Origin: DATELY01 sp040513115
GTDB lineage: Bacteria > Pseudomonadota > Gammaproteobacteria > Steroidobacterales > Steroidobacteraceae
DNA length: 11,841 nucleotides
Direction: 5' to 3'
NCBI GenBank assembly: GCA_040513115.1
Contig: JBEVDW010000206.1
Span: forward strand, 1 to 11,841
A model generated the notes under the pieces. The model worked only from the letters and a program-made list of their open reading frames with translations. It was not told the DNA's origin and searched no databases. Made by a program: the position numbers and the translations under genes. Every line of letters begins with the position of its first letter. The stretch's first letter is position 1. This document shows positions 1 through 7,976 of the stretch, in pieces.

Positions 1-186
1 CTGGAAGGAATTTGTGGCGGGAGGCGCTCGGCCACTGCGCGCGTCGAGAGCGTGCCACAAGATCGAATGCTTAGAGCAAACCAACTCAACCATCATCGTA
101 TCTTCATCGACCAGTCATAACTCGCCTCTAGCCTCTCGCGCACAGGTCACAACAAATCCACCCTGTCAGAGAGGAATCCCCTTCAT

Positions 187-2475
187 ATGAGACTCGAACT
201 CCGCAAGAGCCAGGTCGCGCTGGCCGTAGTCACTGTACTGAGCGCCGCCGCCGTCATGAGCACGGCATCCGCCAGCGGCTACTACGGTAGGACCAATGGC
301 ACGTACGTAACGGGCGATTTCCACAATCACACGACGTGCTCCGACGGCTCCATCTCCATGCAGAAGCTGGTCAAGAAAGCGACCGACAAGAAGGACGCAC
401 CCTGGGGTCTCGACTGGTTCATCCAGTCCGGCCATGGCGGCAGCGGCAACCGCAACTGCACGCTCGCGGAAGATGCGACCCTGGCTACACCTGCGTATCC
501 GTTGGTGTACGCGGCCGACGGCACGACCATTCAAGGTCCCACGACTGCATGGTCGAACACGAACCCGCCAGTTCAGACGAAAGGCCTCGTGTCGAATGGC
601 ACATGCCCGGCAGGCCAGGCCGCTCCGTGCCCGACTATGTGGCGTTGGCAATCGGTGCAGGAGTTCCAGTATCCATTGTTGGAGTATCTCGCCGCAGCCA
701 AAGGCTTGCCGTTGTTCATGGGCATCGAGACGGTCGCGCCCGGCCACGAACACACCTCCATGTCGATCATCACGGGCCAGACGCCCAGCTCGATTCACGA
801 GCAGCGGCTGCCGACGAAGCCGGGTTACACCGCACTCGGTAATCCCAACGCGCTCGCGCAATGGGAATACTGCTTCGATCGCAATGACACGGATACGAGC
901 CGCGGCAATCTCGCCGTCGGCAGCCCGATCAGTAACAACTGGGATTGCTCGGTCAGCGGCAGCCTGAACGCAGCCGATCCGAGCTGGAATGCGACAGCGC
1001 AGAAGTTATCGCCGGCGGGCGGCACGGGCAGCGGTAATCGAGGTCACGCAAAGACGCTCGAAGCAATCAAGTGGATGGATCAGAACCATCCCTATGGCAG
1101 CTACTATGTGCCCGCTCACCTCGAACGCGCCGGGCCGTTCAATCCGAACGGCAACAACGGTTTCAACATCGAGAATCTGCGCAACTTCAACAACGCCGCA
1201 CCCCAGATCGCGTTCGGCTTCGAGACGCAGCCGGGCCATGGTGCGTCGGATGCGCGTGGCGAATACACGATCCGCCGCAACAACATCAGCGGCGTGAACG
1301 TCGATTCCGTCGGTGGCACGACCTACGGTGGAACCGGCGTGTACGGTGCCCAGATCGGTGGCGTATGGGATGCGCTGTTGGGTGAAGGTCGCAATTGGTG
1401 GTTCTTTGCGAGCTCCGACTGGCACAACCGTGGTGCGTTCGGTCCTGACGATCGTCGATCGACACAGGACTTCTATCCCGGCGAGTATCAACGCGACTTC
1501 GTGATGGCGCGCAAATCGAGTGACGTGCTGACGCCGCAGGAAATCGTGGACGGCCTGCGTAGCGGCAACAGCTTCGCCGCGAGCGGTCAGTTGATCGATC
1601 GGTTGGCGTTCGTCGCGTGCGTGTCGTCGGGTCCGTCACGACCGACACCCGTGCGCGATGCAATCGAGAAGGCCTTGGTGGAAACGGCTGCCGTACTTGC
1701 GGCGAGCAAGAACACCGACGTCGACTTCGATCCGAAGTGCGCCACGATGGGCGAGAAGCTGGAAGTGCGTCCTGGCCAGGACGTCATCGTGTCCATCGTC
1801 GCGCGCGATCGGGCAGACACGAACTACTCGCCTTACTCGTTCTTCAATCCGTCGCTGGCGCAAGTGGGCATCTATCAGCCACTGAATGCGCCCGCGCTGG
1901 ATCACATCGACGTGATCCGAGGATTGGTATCCGGCTACAAGACGCCGGGTGCGCCGGACTATTCCGGGCAGTGGCCGAGCGACTGGATCAGCAATCCGAA
2001 CTTCGACAACGTACCGGCGGGCGCGAAGAACACGACCGCGGCCATCCTGCGCACGTTCAACCAGGCGACCTGGTCGAGCGTACCCGGGAACAAGTCGTTC
2101 AAGAAGATGACGTTCCGCATCCCGAACGTCGCGGCGTCTCAGTACCTGCGTCTGCGCGGCACGAACCTGCCCGCGTCCGTGCCGTACGAGACGGATGGCG
2201 ATGGCAATCCGCTGGCTGACCTGTACACCAATGCCGGTGTGGTCAATCCGACCATTCCGGGAGGCAGCGATGGAATGGCTGCAGGCGCCAACCTGCGGAT
2301 TCCCTGCACTGCCGCGGGGACGACGGAGTTCAACGGCTGCCCGTCGCATCTCGCCACGGTCAATGGCCAGAAGTTCTCCAGCTTCGACGTCGCGGCCTGG
2401 TCGGATTTGTGGTTCTACAGCAATCCGATCTTCATCGAAGTCAAGGGAGCGACGCTGATTGCCGGCGTGAAGTAA
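187..2475 (+). CDS. Secreted PHP-fold / DUF3604-like putative metal-dependent hydrolase
   Basis: This is a 762-residue protein, probably exported and acting in the periplasm or outside the cell. Residues 1-29 look like a Sec signal peptide: a basic start, a hydrophobic stretch at about 10-24 and an ASA cleavage site. The mature part opens with a PHP-type metal motif, GDFHNHTTCSDG (H46, H48, D53). Further candidate metal ligands are E181 in GIE, H187/H189 in GHEH, H311 in PAHLE, and D411/H413 in SSDWHN. That spacing is typical of the PHP/amidohydrolase-like fold used by phosphoesterases, and the overall layout resembles the DUF3604 family. The substrate is unknown. The C-terminal part, about 480-762, has no motif I recognise. 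The start is the ATG preceded by AGAGGAA about 11 bases upstream. A terminator follows the stop, then the isomerase and HupE genes. The call is sure for the PHP-like fold and weaker for DUF3604 itself. Confidence 0.85.
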   Translation: MRLELRKSQVALAVVTVLSAAAVMSTASASGYYGRTNGTYVTGDFHNHTTCSDGSISMQKLVKKATDKKDAPWGLDWFIQSGHGGSGNRNCTLAEDATLATPAYPLVYAADGTTIQGPTTAWSNTNPPVQTKGLVSNGTCPAGQAAPCPTMWRWQSVQEFQYPLLEYLAAAKGLPLFMGIETVAPGHEHTSMSIITGQTPSSIHEQRLPTKPGYTALGNPNALAQWEYCFDRNDTDTSRGNLAVGSPISNNWDCSVSGSLNAADPSWNATAQKLSPAGGTGSGNRGHAKTLEAIKWMDQNHPYGSYYVPAHLERAGPFNPNGNNGFNIENLRNFNNAAPQIAFGFETQPGHGASDARGEYTIRRNNISGVNVDSVGGTTYGGTGVYGAQIGGVWDALLGEGRNWWFFASSDWHNRGAFGPDDRRSTQDFYPGEYQRDFVMARKSSDVLTPQEIVDGLRSGNSFAASGQLIDRLAFVACVSSGPSRPTPVRDAIEKALVETAAVLAASKNTDVDFDPKCATMGEKLEVRPGQDVIVSIVARDRADTNYSPYSFFNPSLAQVGIYQPLNAPALDHIDVIRGLVSGYKTPGAPDYSGQWPSDWISNPNFDNVPAGAKNTTAAILRTFNQATWSSVPGNKSFKKMTFRIPNVAASQYLRLRGTNLPASVPYETDGDGNPLADLYTNAGVVNPTIPGGSDGMAAGANLRIPCTAAGTTEFNGCPSHLATVNGQKFSSFDVAAWSDLWFYSNPIFIEVKGATLIAGVK

Positions 2476-2500
2476 TTCTTCTCGCTGTCGATCCAATCCG

Positions 2501-2530
2501 ACGCCGGGTGGTCACGCCCGGCGTTTTCTC
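2501..2530 (+). terminator. Intrinsic terminator after the PHP-fold gene
   Basis: ACGCCGGGTG (2501-2510) pairs with CGCCCGGCGT (2515-2524), forming a 10-bp stem with one G-T pair around the four-base loop GTCA. The stem runs directly into TTTTCTC. It lies 26 bases after the PHP-fold stop and 22 bases before the isomerase start, so it would end or attenuate transcription inside the three-gene block. Confidence 0.75.
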
Positions 2531-2551
2531 GTTCCAGCAACCTTAGATCGC

Positions 2552-3412
2552 ATGGCCACATCGCTCTCGTCGCTACGACTGAACCTCTCATCGCTGACAT
2601 CACGCTTCTCACTGCCTCGCTGGACGCGAGAACCCCTGCTGCACTTCGTGGTGCTGGGGGCAAGCCTATTCGGTGTCGATCATCTCATTGCGGCACGCGA
2701 GGACGACCCTCACGTCATCGTGATCGATGCCAAGGTCGACAACGAAGCGAGGCGCGTCTTCAACGCATCTCGCGGACGTGAGCCCAATGCCGATGAGCTG
2801 TACGCGTTGCGACGCGTGTGGCTGGACAACGAAGTGCTGTATCGCGAAGGACTGGCCTTGCAGCTCGACAAGGGCGACAAGGCGATCCGCGAGCGCGTCA
2901 TCTTCAAGGCACTGAGCGTCATCGATTCCAACACAAAACTGCCGCCGCACGACGATGCCGTGCTACGGGAATGGTTCGAGCGCAATCGCTCCCGCTATGA
3001 CGAGCCGGCGCGCTATGGCTTCCAAGAAGCGGTGTTGGCCGGGAATCCGACAGAAGGCGCAGTGCGTGCGTTCGCAGCGTCCTTGAATGCAGGCACGCCG
3101 GGCGATCAGCAGGCAGGCTTGCGCGTGTTCCAGGATCGTCCGCGCGCCAATCTCGAACAGAGCTACGGCGCGGACTTCGTCAAAGCGCTCGAAACAGCCC
3201 CACCTGGTGAATGGTCGATCGTTTCCGGGCACGGCCGATTTCGAGTCGTGCGGCTGGAGACGATCACGCCACCGTCGCCGGCAGACTATGAGCACCTGCG
3301 CAATGTGATTCGCCAGGACTGGACCGATGCGACCCTCGCCGAGCAACGCAGTGCCGCTGTGCGAGCCCTGGCGAAGAAATACACCGTAAAGGCCGGAGGA
3401 GCTGCGCAATGA
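2552..3412 (+). CDS. Membrane-anchored peptidyl-prolyl cis-trans isomerase (parvulin type)
   Basis: This 286-residue protein is predicted to sit in the inner membrane with its bulk in the periplasm, where it would help fold exported proteins by proline isomerisation. An amphipathic N-terminus is followed by one hydrophobic segment at about 28-48 (EPLLHFVVLGASLFGVDHLI), then a helical region rich in charged residues (60-150). A parvulin/rotamase-like region spans about 150-240, with the recognisable stretch FVKALETAPPGEWSIVSGHGRFRVVRL near 209-235, and a helical tail follows. The REPLLHF anchor is characteristic of a family often found beside HupE/UreJ proteins. The gene lacks a clear ribosome binding site at this ATG. 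Its stop overlaps the HupE start (ATGA), implying coupled translation. Sequence identity to classic PpiC is weak, so enzyme activity is inferred. Confidence 0.8.
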   Translation: MATSLSSLRLNLSSLTSRFSLPRWTREPLLHFVVLGASLFGVDHLIAAREDDPHVIVIDAKVDNEARRVFNASRGREPNADELYALRRVWLDNEVLYREGLALQLDKGDKAIRERVIFKALSVIDSNTKLPPHDDAVLREWFERNRSRYDEPARYGFQEAVLAGNPTEGAVRAFAASLNAGTPGDQQAGLRVFQDRPRANLEQSYGADFVKALETAPPGEWSIVSGHGRFRVVRLETITPPSPADYEHLRNVIRQDWTDATLAEQRSAAVRALAKKYTVKAGGAAQ

Positions 3413-4341
3413 GGCGCATATGGCTCTTCGTACTGCTCGCGCTGTGTACATACACGGTCAGCGCACACGAAATGACGATGGCCGAGATGGAGCTGCGCGA
3501 GACGACGCCAGGCGAGTTCTTCTGGCAATGGAGTGCAAGCGAGCGGCGGCCTCCTTGGGAAGAAATGAAGTTGGAGTGGCCCGACGGCTGTCGCACAGAA
3601 GAAAACACGATCCGCTGCGGCGAGCAGGGCTTGCGAGGGACGCTGCGGGTCGATGGTATCGGTCAGAGCTACTCGGCTGCGATGATCAAAGTGTTCTGGC
3701 TGGATGGGCAAAGCCGCGTTTATACCTTCACCTCGGCACAGTCGAGCGCGCAACTGTATGGCGCTGCTGACGATCCGCGTGGGATGAGTGAAATCGCGCG
3801 AGCCTATACGACGCTGGGTATCGAGCACATCCTGACGGGCTTCGATCACCTCATGTTCGTGATCGCGCTGCTGTTTCTCGTGGGATTGAATCGGCGCCTG
3901 CTGCTGACGATCACTGCGTTCACCGTCGCACACAGCCTGACGCTGGCATCGAGCGCTCTCGGACTCCTGATACTTCGCTCGCCTCCTGTGGAGGCGACGA
4001 TCGCGTTGTCCATCGTGCTCGTCGCCGGCGAAGCGCTGCACTCGCAGCCCACGTTATCGCGCCGTTGGCCTGCGCTCGTGGCGTTTCTATTCGGTCTGTT
4101 TCACGGCCTGGGCTTTGCCGGCGCGCTGCAGGAAATCGGCTTGCCGCAGAAGCATCTGGCGGTGGCGCTGCTCACCTTCAACGTGGGTGTGGAGCTTGGA
4201 CAGCTCTTCGTGATTGCGATTGCCTGGGCACTGTATCGATCGCTGTCGAAGTGGCCGCTGGCCCGTGCACCCGCGCTCTATGCAATCGGCATGCTGGCTG
4301 CCTATTGGTCGATCGATCGCGTCGTGACGATGGTCAGTTGA
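3409..4341 (+). CDS. HupE/UreJ-family membrane protein
   Basis: This is a 310-residue multi-pass inner-membrane protein. HupE/UreJ relatives are thought to move nickel or other divalent metals, but this longer subgroup has no settled substrate. Residues 1-19 form a signal peptide ending VSA, which would leave a mature N-terminus HEM. A periplasmic domain of about 110 residues with two cysteines (C61, C70) follows. The membrane part from about 135 carries the family motifs GIEHILTGFDHL (H140, D146, H147), FTVAHSLTL (H175), GEALH (E208, H211), FGLFHGLGFAGA (H232) and FNVGVELGQ (E262). Its His/Asp/Glu residues inside or beside membrane helices fit metal passage. The start has a strong GGAGGAG seven bases upstream and overlaps the isomerase stop by four bases. 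The gene ends one base from a convergent gene. Confidence 0.88.
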   Translation: MRRIWLFVLLALCTYTVSAHEMTMAEMELRETTPGEFFWQWSASERRPPWEEMKLEWPDGCRTEENTIRCGEQGLRGTLRVDGIGQSYSAAMIKVFWLDGQSRVYTFTSAQSSAQLYGAADDPRGMSEIARAYTTLGIEHILTGFDHLMFVIALLFLVGLNRRLLLTITAFTVAHSLTLASSALGLLILRSPPVEATIALSIVLVAGEALHSQPTLSRRWPALVAFLFGLFHGLGFAGALQEIGLPQKHLAVALLTFNVGVELGQLFVIAIAWALYRSLSKWPLARAPALYAIGMLAAYWSIDRVVTMVS

Positions 4342-4342
4342 G

Positions 4343-4801
4343 CTAGGCGGTCGGTTCTTCGTCCGACGAATTCACAGGCTTCTCTGACAGGACGCCCGAC
4401 ACCTCCAATATGGGAGGGCTAGGGGACTGACGACTCGTGCGCCGAACGCGTCGGCGCCGTCGGATACTGGCGACCTTCGGACCCCGCGAGGGCGCGGCCG
4501 CCACGCGGGAGGATTTGACGGCAGGACGGGTACGTTTTACCGGGGCTGCCTTGCGTCGCCCGCCTTTGCGCGCCGTCTTGGCTACTCTCTTCGATGTTTT
4601 CTTTGGGCTTGCCGAGCGTTCTTTTGCTCGCCGCAACGCCTTCTTGGCGCGCTTCAATTCCTTTTTCGCGCTCTTCGCCTCGTCCTTTGCAGCCCGCAGG
4701 GCTTGCTTGGCCTGCGTTGCGCGTTGGACGGCTGCTTGCAACGCGGCCTTCAAGGCAGCGGCGGCGTGCTTGTTGGTCCCGGGAGATTCTTGCTTTGGCA
4801 T
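4343..4801 (-). CDS. Small histone H1-like, Ala/Lys/Arg-rich basic protein
   Basis: This 152-residue protein is strongly basic in its first two-thirds. About residues 10-65 form an Ala/Lys/Arg repeat likely to be a long helix or coiled coil (for example KKELKRAKKALRRAKER). Next comes a disordered Ser/Pro/Lys/Arg segment with RKGGRRKAAP and RRRRRVRR, and then a short acidic tail ending SSDEEPTA. The composition matches bacterial histone H1-like or AlgP-type DNA-binding proteins, so nucleoid or nucleic-acid binding is the likely role. Low complexity makes homology weak evidence. I chose the ATG giving MPKQES. A TTG at 4867 would add 22 residues, but it coincides with a TTGACA that could be a -35 box. 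No clear Shine-Dalgarno precedes the ATG. It may be a conserved hypothetical with another role. Confidence 0.65.
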   Translation of the reverse strand: MPKQESPGTNKHAAAALKAALQAAVQRATQAKQALRAAKDEAKSAKKELKRAKKALRRAKERSASPKKTSKRVAKTARKGGRRKAAPVKRTRPAVKSSRVAAAPSRGPKVASIRRRRRVRRTSRQSPSPPILEVSGVLSEKPVNSSDEEPTA

Positions 4802-4816
4802 GGCAGGGAACCGTGA

Positions 4817-4833
4817 AACCGGAGGATCCGGTT
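4817..4833 (-). other. Leader hairpin upstream of the histone-like gene
   Basis: Read on the minus strand, AACCGGA-TCC-TCCGGTT is a perfect seven-base-pair stem with a three-base loop, ending 15 bases before the chosen ATG at 4801. No T-run follows, so it does not look like a terminator. It could shape the 5' leader of the mRNA. Its function is not known. Confidence 0.35.
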
Positions 4834-4900
4834 GGAGTAGATTTGCGACATGCGAAGGCAGTGTCAAGGTCGACTTGGTAATACCGCACGCACGGCAGAG

Positions 4901-4932
4901 AAGAAAACCAAGACGCGCTCTCGATGCGTCTT
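4901..4932 (-). terminator. Intrinsic terminator of the P450-ALDH-phosphotransferase unit
   Basis: On the minus strand AAGACGC (4932-4926) pairs with GCGTCTT (4916-4910) across a nine-base loop, followed by GGTTTTCTTCT. It begins 33 bases after the phosphotransferase stop. The stem is only seven base pairs and the T-run is interrupted, so efficiency is uncertain, but position and orientation fit the end of the three-gene unit. Confidence 0.6.
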
Positions 4933-4965
4933 CGTCATACGCACGTCATACAGATGTGATGGCCC

Positions 4966-6453
4966 TCAGCCTGCCGCGTTCACTGCAACTTGCAATGCGC
5001 GCGCCTGGTACTGCATGAGGCGTTCGAAGTAGTGGCTGGCGACGGAAGCCGCGATCACATCGTCGCGAGCTCCGGAGAGATAGGTCGCGCGCAACTTCGC
5101 GTTCATCATGCCGTGCTTGATGTAGGTATAGATGCAATACCACGCCACGGCACCTTCATCGCACGCCTTTGGATTGCCGCCCGCGGCAACGTATTCGCGC
5201 ACGAACGCATCCCACGGCATCGTATCGGGGAGCAACATCATGCGGCATTGCGCCAGGTCTTCCGCGGGATCGGCCTCGTGCGCGAGCTCCCAGTCGATCA
5301 ACGACGCCAGATGGCCGTCGCGCGCGAGGATGTTGTGCATACCGACATCGCCGTGGATGAGGCAACGAGGACGGTTCGACAGCGGCTTGTTCATCAGCCA
5401 CGCAAAGCCCAGATCGATACTCAACGAGGCTGGCGGCTTCTCCATGGCCTTCCACGCCTTGTACAGCTCGACGACGCTCTTTTGCTTGTCCGTCGTCGGC
5501 GTCGCTTCGGACACTTGCGTACCCGCGTGCAACCCGGCGAGCACTTGAGCGACCTCCTTGCCGAAGTCGGGACCGACGTTGCGCGGGGCGAGACGGCGCT
5601 CCTCGGGGAAATAGGTGCCCGCGACCACCGAGTCGACCACCTCGGTCATGATCATGAACGTGCCATCGAGCACGCTGCTGTCTGGCTCCACCAGCACCGG
5701 TTTTGGTATGGGCAAGCCGAGTGCGAAGACACGCTCGAGAACGGGGAATTCATCGGTCACGCTGGTGCCCGTGATGCTGAGCGCCAAGTCCCTTCGGAGC
5801 ACCAGGTGCTCGGGCAGGACGTCATTGGGCACGACTGAGAAGATCACCGTTTGTTTGGTGTGTCCGCCCGGCGCTATCTTGAACCCGGTAACTGGCTCAG
5901 GCGGCAGCGACGGATACCGCTTGTGCAGGTAAGTATTGAGGGCGGCACGCAACTGCAGAGACTCGTCCGGGGGCGGCGTTGCCTTGGTGGCGGCGACTGG
6001 CTTCGAGGTGGGAGCCTTCGGCTCGAAGGCCTCTGCCAGGTCATTCAGTGCCGCGACGGTCTGCTTCAGCCATGCGCGCGTGCTTTGATCGTCTGACTTG
6101 AGCTGCTGTCCCAGGCGTTCGAACGCCTGCGGATCGCTCAAGGTCCGCTGCACGTCAGCGATACCGGAGTGCAGGGTAGACACCGACCCCATGAAGCCCG
6201 CCGTGTTGGATGAGTCGCTGACCTTGCCAACGGAGAGGGCATTGAACTGCGAGCGTATCTGCTGCCACTCGGCAACACGCTGGCCCGCCACCGCTTCGCC
6301 GTCGCGCAGTTGCGTGATCAGCCGATCGAGGATGAGCGTCAGCGCGCCAGCCTCGGCGCGAATGTGATCCGACTGCAGATCAGGACGCAGATCGACAGCA
6401 ATCGCGTTACGGATGGTGACGAGGAAGTTCGCGAAATCTTCTGGTCTGATCAT
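4966..6453 (-). CDS. Phosphotransferase (APH/ACAD10-like kinase fold) with extra N-terminal helical domain
   Basis: This is a 495-residue cytoplasmic protein. The C-terminal two-thirds is an aminoglycoside-phosphotransferase-fold domain: a nucleotide-loop region GFKIAPGGHTKQ (190-201), LVLRR (217-221), PIPKPV, the catalytic HGDVGMHN (H367, D369, N374) and the metal-binding IDWE (D387). The VLRR/PIPKP pattern matches the branch found with acyl-CoA dehydrogenases (ACAD10/11-like), not antibiotic-resistance enzymes. In that branch, phosphorylation of hydroxyacyl-CoA intermediates is the known activity. Residues 1-143 form a separate helical domain (RPEDFANFL, then HIRAEAGALTLILDRL), joined by a Pro/Ala/Thr linker at about 144-164. 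It may be related to small domains that accompany such kinases. The ATG shares ATGA with the dehydrogenase stop, so translation is probably coupled. An upstream in-frame ATG is rejected because it would lie deep inside the dehydrogenase gene. Confidence 0.85.
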   Translation of the reverse strand: MIRPEDFANFLVTIRNAIAVDLRPDLQSDHIRAEAGALTLILDRLITQLRDGEAVAGQRVAEWQQIRSQFNALSVGKVSDSSNTAGFMGSVSTLHSGIADVQRTLSDPQAFERLGQQLKSDDQSTRAWLKQTVAALNDLAEAFEPKAPTSKPVAATKATPPPDESLQLRAALNTYLHKRYPSLPPEPVTGFKIAPGGHTKQTVIFSVVPNDVLPEHLVLRRDLALSITGTSVTDEFPVLERVFALGLPIPKPVLVEPDSSVLDGTFMIMTEVVDSVVAGTYFPEERRLAPRNVGPDFGKEVAQVLAGLHAGTQVSEATPTTDKQKSVVELYKAWKAMEKPPASLSIDLGFAWLMNKPLSNRPRCLIHGDVGMHNILARDGHLASLIDWELAHEADPAEDLAQCRMMLLPDTMPWDAFVREYVAAGGNPKACDEGAVAWYCIYTYIKHGMMNAKLRATYLSGARDDVIAASVASHYFERLMQYQARALQVAVNAAG

Positions 6454-7928
6454 AGTTGGACGAAGACCGACTTGGTCTGCAGATAGGCTTCCAATCCTTC
6501 GAGGCCGTTCTCGCGGCCCCAACCAGATTGCTTGTAGCCGCCGAACGGCATGGACATGTCGTAAACGAGATGGCAGTTCACCCACACCATGCCCGCTTGC
6601 AGTCGTCGTGCGAGCGTGTGCGCCTTGCTCACATCCCGCGTCCACACGGCAGCGGCGAGACCATACGTCGTGTCATTCGCAGCGGCGGCGACGGCTTCGA
6701 TATCGTCGAACGGCAGCACGGATACGACGGGCCCGAAGATCTCTTCGCGCATCACGCGCGCCGTGGGTGCGGCCCCCGTGATCACGGTGGGTTGCACGAA
6801 GTAACCTGAGCCTTCGCCACGCTGGCCGCCGGCAACGACTTGCGCGCCTTCGTCGAGGCCACTCTTGATCATCGATGTCACGCGCGTCAGCTGCTTCTCG
6901 GAAATGAGTGGGCCGATTTGTGCCGTGGGATCGAAGCCGTGACCAAGCTTCATGCCTTTGGCGACCTGGGAGAGACCATCCACGACGGGCTCATAGACTT
7001 TGCGTTGCACGTACAAGCGTGACCCGGCGACACAGATCTGACCCGAGTTCGTGAACACACCCATCGCAGCGCCGGCGACCGTCTTCTCGAGATCGGCATC
7101 GTCGAACACGACGACGGGCGACTTACCGCCCAGCTCGAGCGTGACTTTTTTCAAGTTGCTCGCAGCGGCGTTGACGATCATCTTGCCGACGTCCGTCGAG
7201 CCGGTGAAACCGATCTTGTCGACGCCCGGATGCGCGGCGAGCGCCGCGCCCGCTGTGTGACCGAAGCCGGTCACGATGTTGACGACGCCCGCGGGAACAC
7301 CGGCTTCCTGCAAGATCTCTGCAAGCACGAGCGCATTGAGCGGCGTCTCTTCGGCGGGTTTCAATACGCAGCTGCAGCCTGCGGCCAGCGCGACGGAGAG
7401 CTTCGCGCAGGCAAACGTGAACGGTCCATTCCAGGGAATGATCAAACCGGCAACGCCGACGGGTTCGCGCAGGGTGTACGAGTGGAATTGCGTGCCGGGC
7501 ACGGAGATGTCGGACGTGATGCCGTGGATCTTGGTGACCCAGCCCGCGTAGTAGCGAAACGCCTCGGCACCGCCGCCGATGGTCCATTGCGCCAGCGCCT
7601 GCGGCATACCGTTGTCGAGTGTTTCCACGAGCGCGATGTCGGCGGCACGCGCTTCGATCAGATCCGCCACGCGCCACAGGATCTTGGCGCGCTCGGAAGG
7701 AACGATGTTCAACCACGTGCGCTGCTCGTACGTGCGCCGCGCAGCTTTGACGGCACGGTCGATATCTTCCTTGTCGCCCTCGGGCACCGACGCGATGACG
7801 CGCCCGGTCGCCGGATTGAACACATCGAACGTGCGACCCGAGACGGCGTTCACCCACTCGCCATCGATGAACATCTTGCGGGGCACTTTGTCGAGACTGC
7901 GCTCGGGATCGTTCAACTTGGCGTTCAT
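6450..7928 (-). CDS. NAD(P)-dependent aldehyde dehydrogenase
   Basis: This 492-residue protein has the full length of the ALDH superfamily and would oxidise an aldehyde to its carboxylic acid in the cytoplasm. The catalytic set is complete: N167 in PWNGPF, the coenzyme-fold GFTGSTDVGK, the general base E265 in LELGGKSP, the nucleophile C299 in NSGQICVAGSR, EEIFGPVVSV, and PFGGYKQSGWGREN near the C-terminus. It resembles the betaine/phenylacetaldehyde/medium-chain aldehyde group, and substrate cannot be read from sequence. The start has GAGGG about four bases upstream. It lies 48 bases after the P450 stop and overlaps the phosphotransferase start by four bases, so its aldehyde probably comes from the P450 product or a later alcohol-oxidation step. 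Confidence 0.95.
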   Translation of the reverse strand: MNAKLNDPERSLDKVPRKMFIDGEWVNAVSGRTFDVFNPATGRVIASVPEGDKEDIDRAVKAARRTYEQRTWLNIVPSERAKILWRVADLIEARAADIALVETLDNGMPQALAQWTIGGGAEAFRYYAGWVTKIHGITSDISVPGTQFHSYTLREPVGVAGLIIPWNGPFTFACAKLSVALAAGCSCVLKPAEETPLNALVLAEILQEAGVPAGVVNIVTGFGHTAGAALAAHPGVDKIGFTGSTDVGKMIVNAAASNLKKVTLELGGKSPVVVFDDADLEKTVAGAAMGVFTNSGQICVAGSRLYVQRKVYEPVVDGLSQVAKGMKLGHGFDPTAQIGPLISEKQLTRVTSMIKSGLDEGAQVVAGGQRGEGSGYFVQPTVITGAAPTARVMREEIFGPVVSVLPFDDIEAVAAAANDTTYGLAAAVWTRDVSKAHTLARRLQAGMVWVNCHLVYDMSMPFGGYKQSGWGRENGLEGLEAYLQTKSVFVQL

Positions 7929-7976
7929 GGTGCCCTCGCAGCGGTAGATTCAGTGAAAGGGTTCAGATCAAGGCGA

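Noticed and set aside
1..186. Promoter for the PHP-fold gene
   Set aside because: CATAAC at 116-121 could be a -10 box, but no acceptable -35 lies at proper spacing, so I do not call it.
1636..2496. Long open frame on the minus strand (286 codons) opposite the PHP-fold gene
   Set aside because: The protein is Arg-rich with no motif, and the plus-strand gene here has clear family features. Such frames are expected in GC-rich DNA.
4437..5018. Arg/Phe-rich plus-strand open frame opposite the histone-like gene
   Set aside because: It is the complement of the Lys/Ala-rich repeat; low complexity on one strand forces an open frame on the other.
4966..6453. Aminoglycoside resistance kinase
   Set aside because: The HGD/IDWE motifs belong to the whole fold. 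The VLRR and PIPKP patterns and the catabolic neighbours point to the acyl-CoA-linked branch.
6454..6645. 64-residue N-terminal extension of the phosphotransferase
   Set aside because: It would lie wholly inside the aldehyde dehydrogenase gene in another frame and has an Arg/His-rich shadow composition. The ATG at 6453 gives the normal ATGA overlap.
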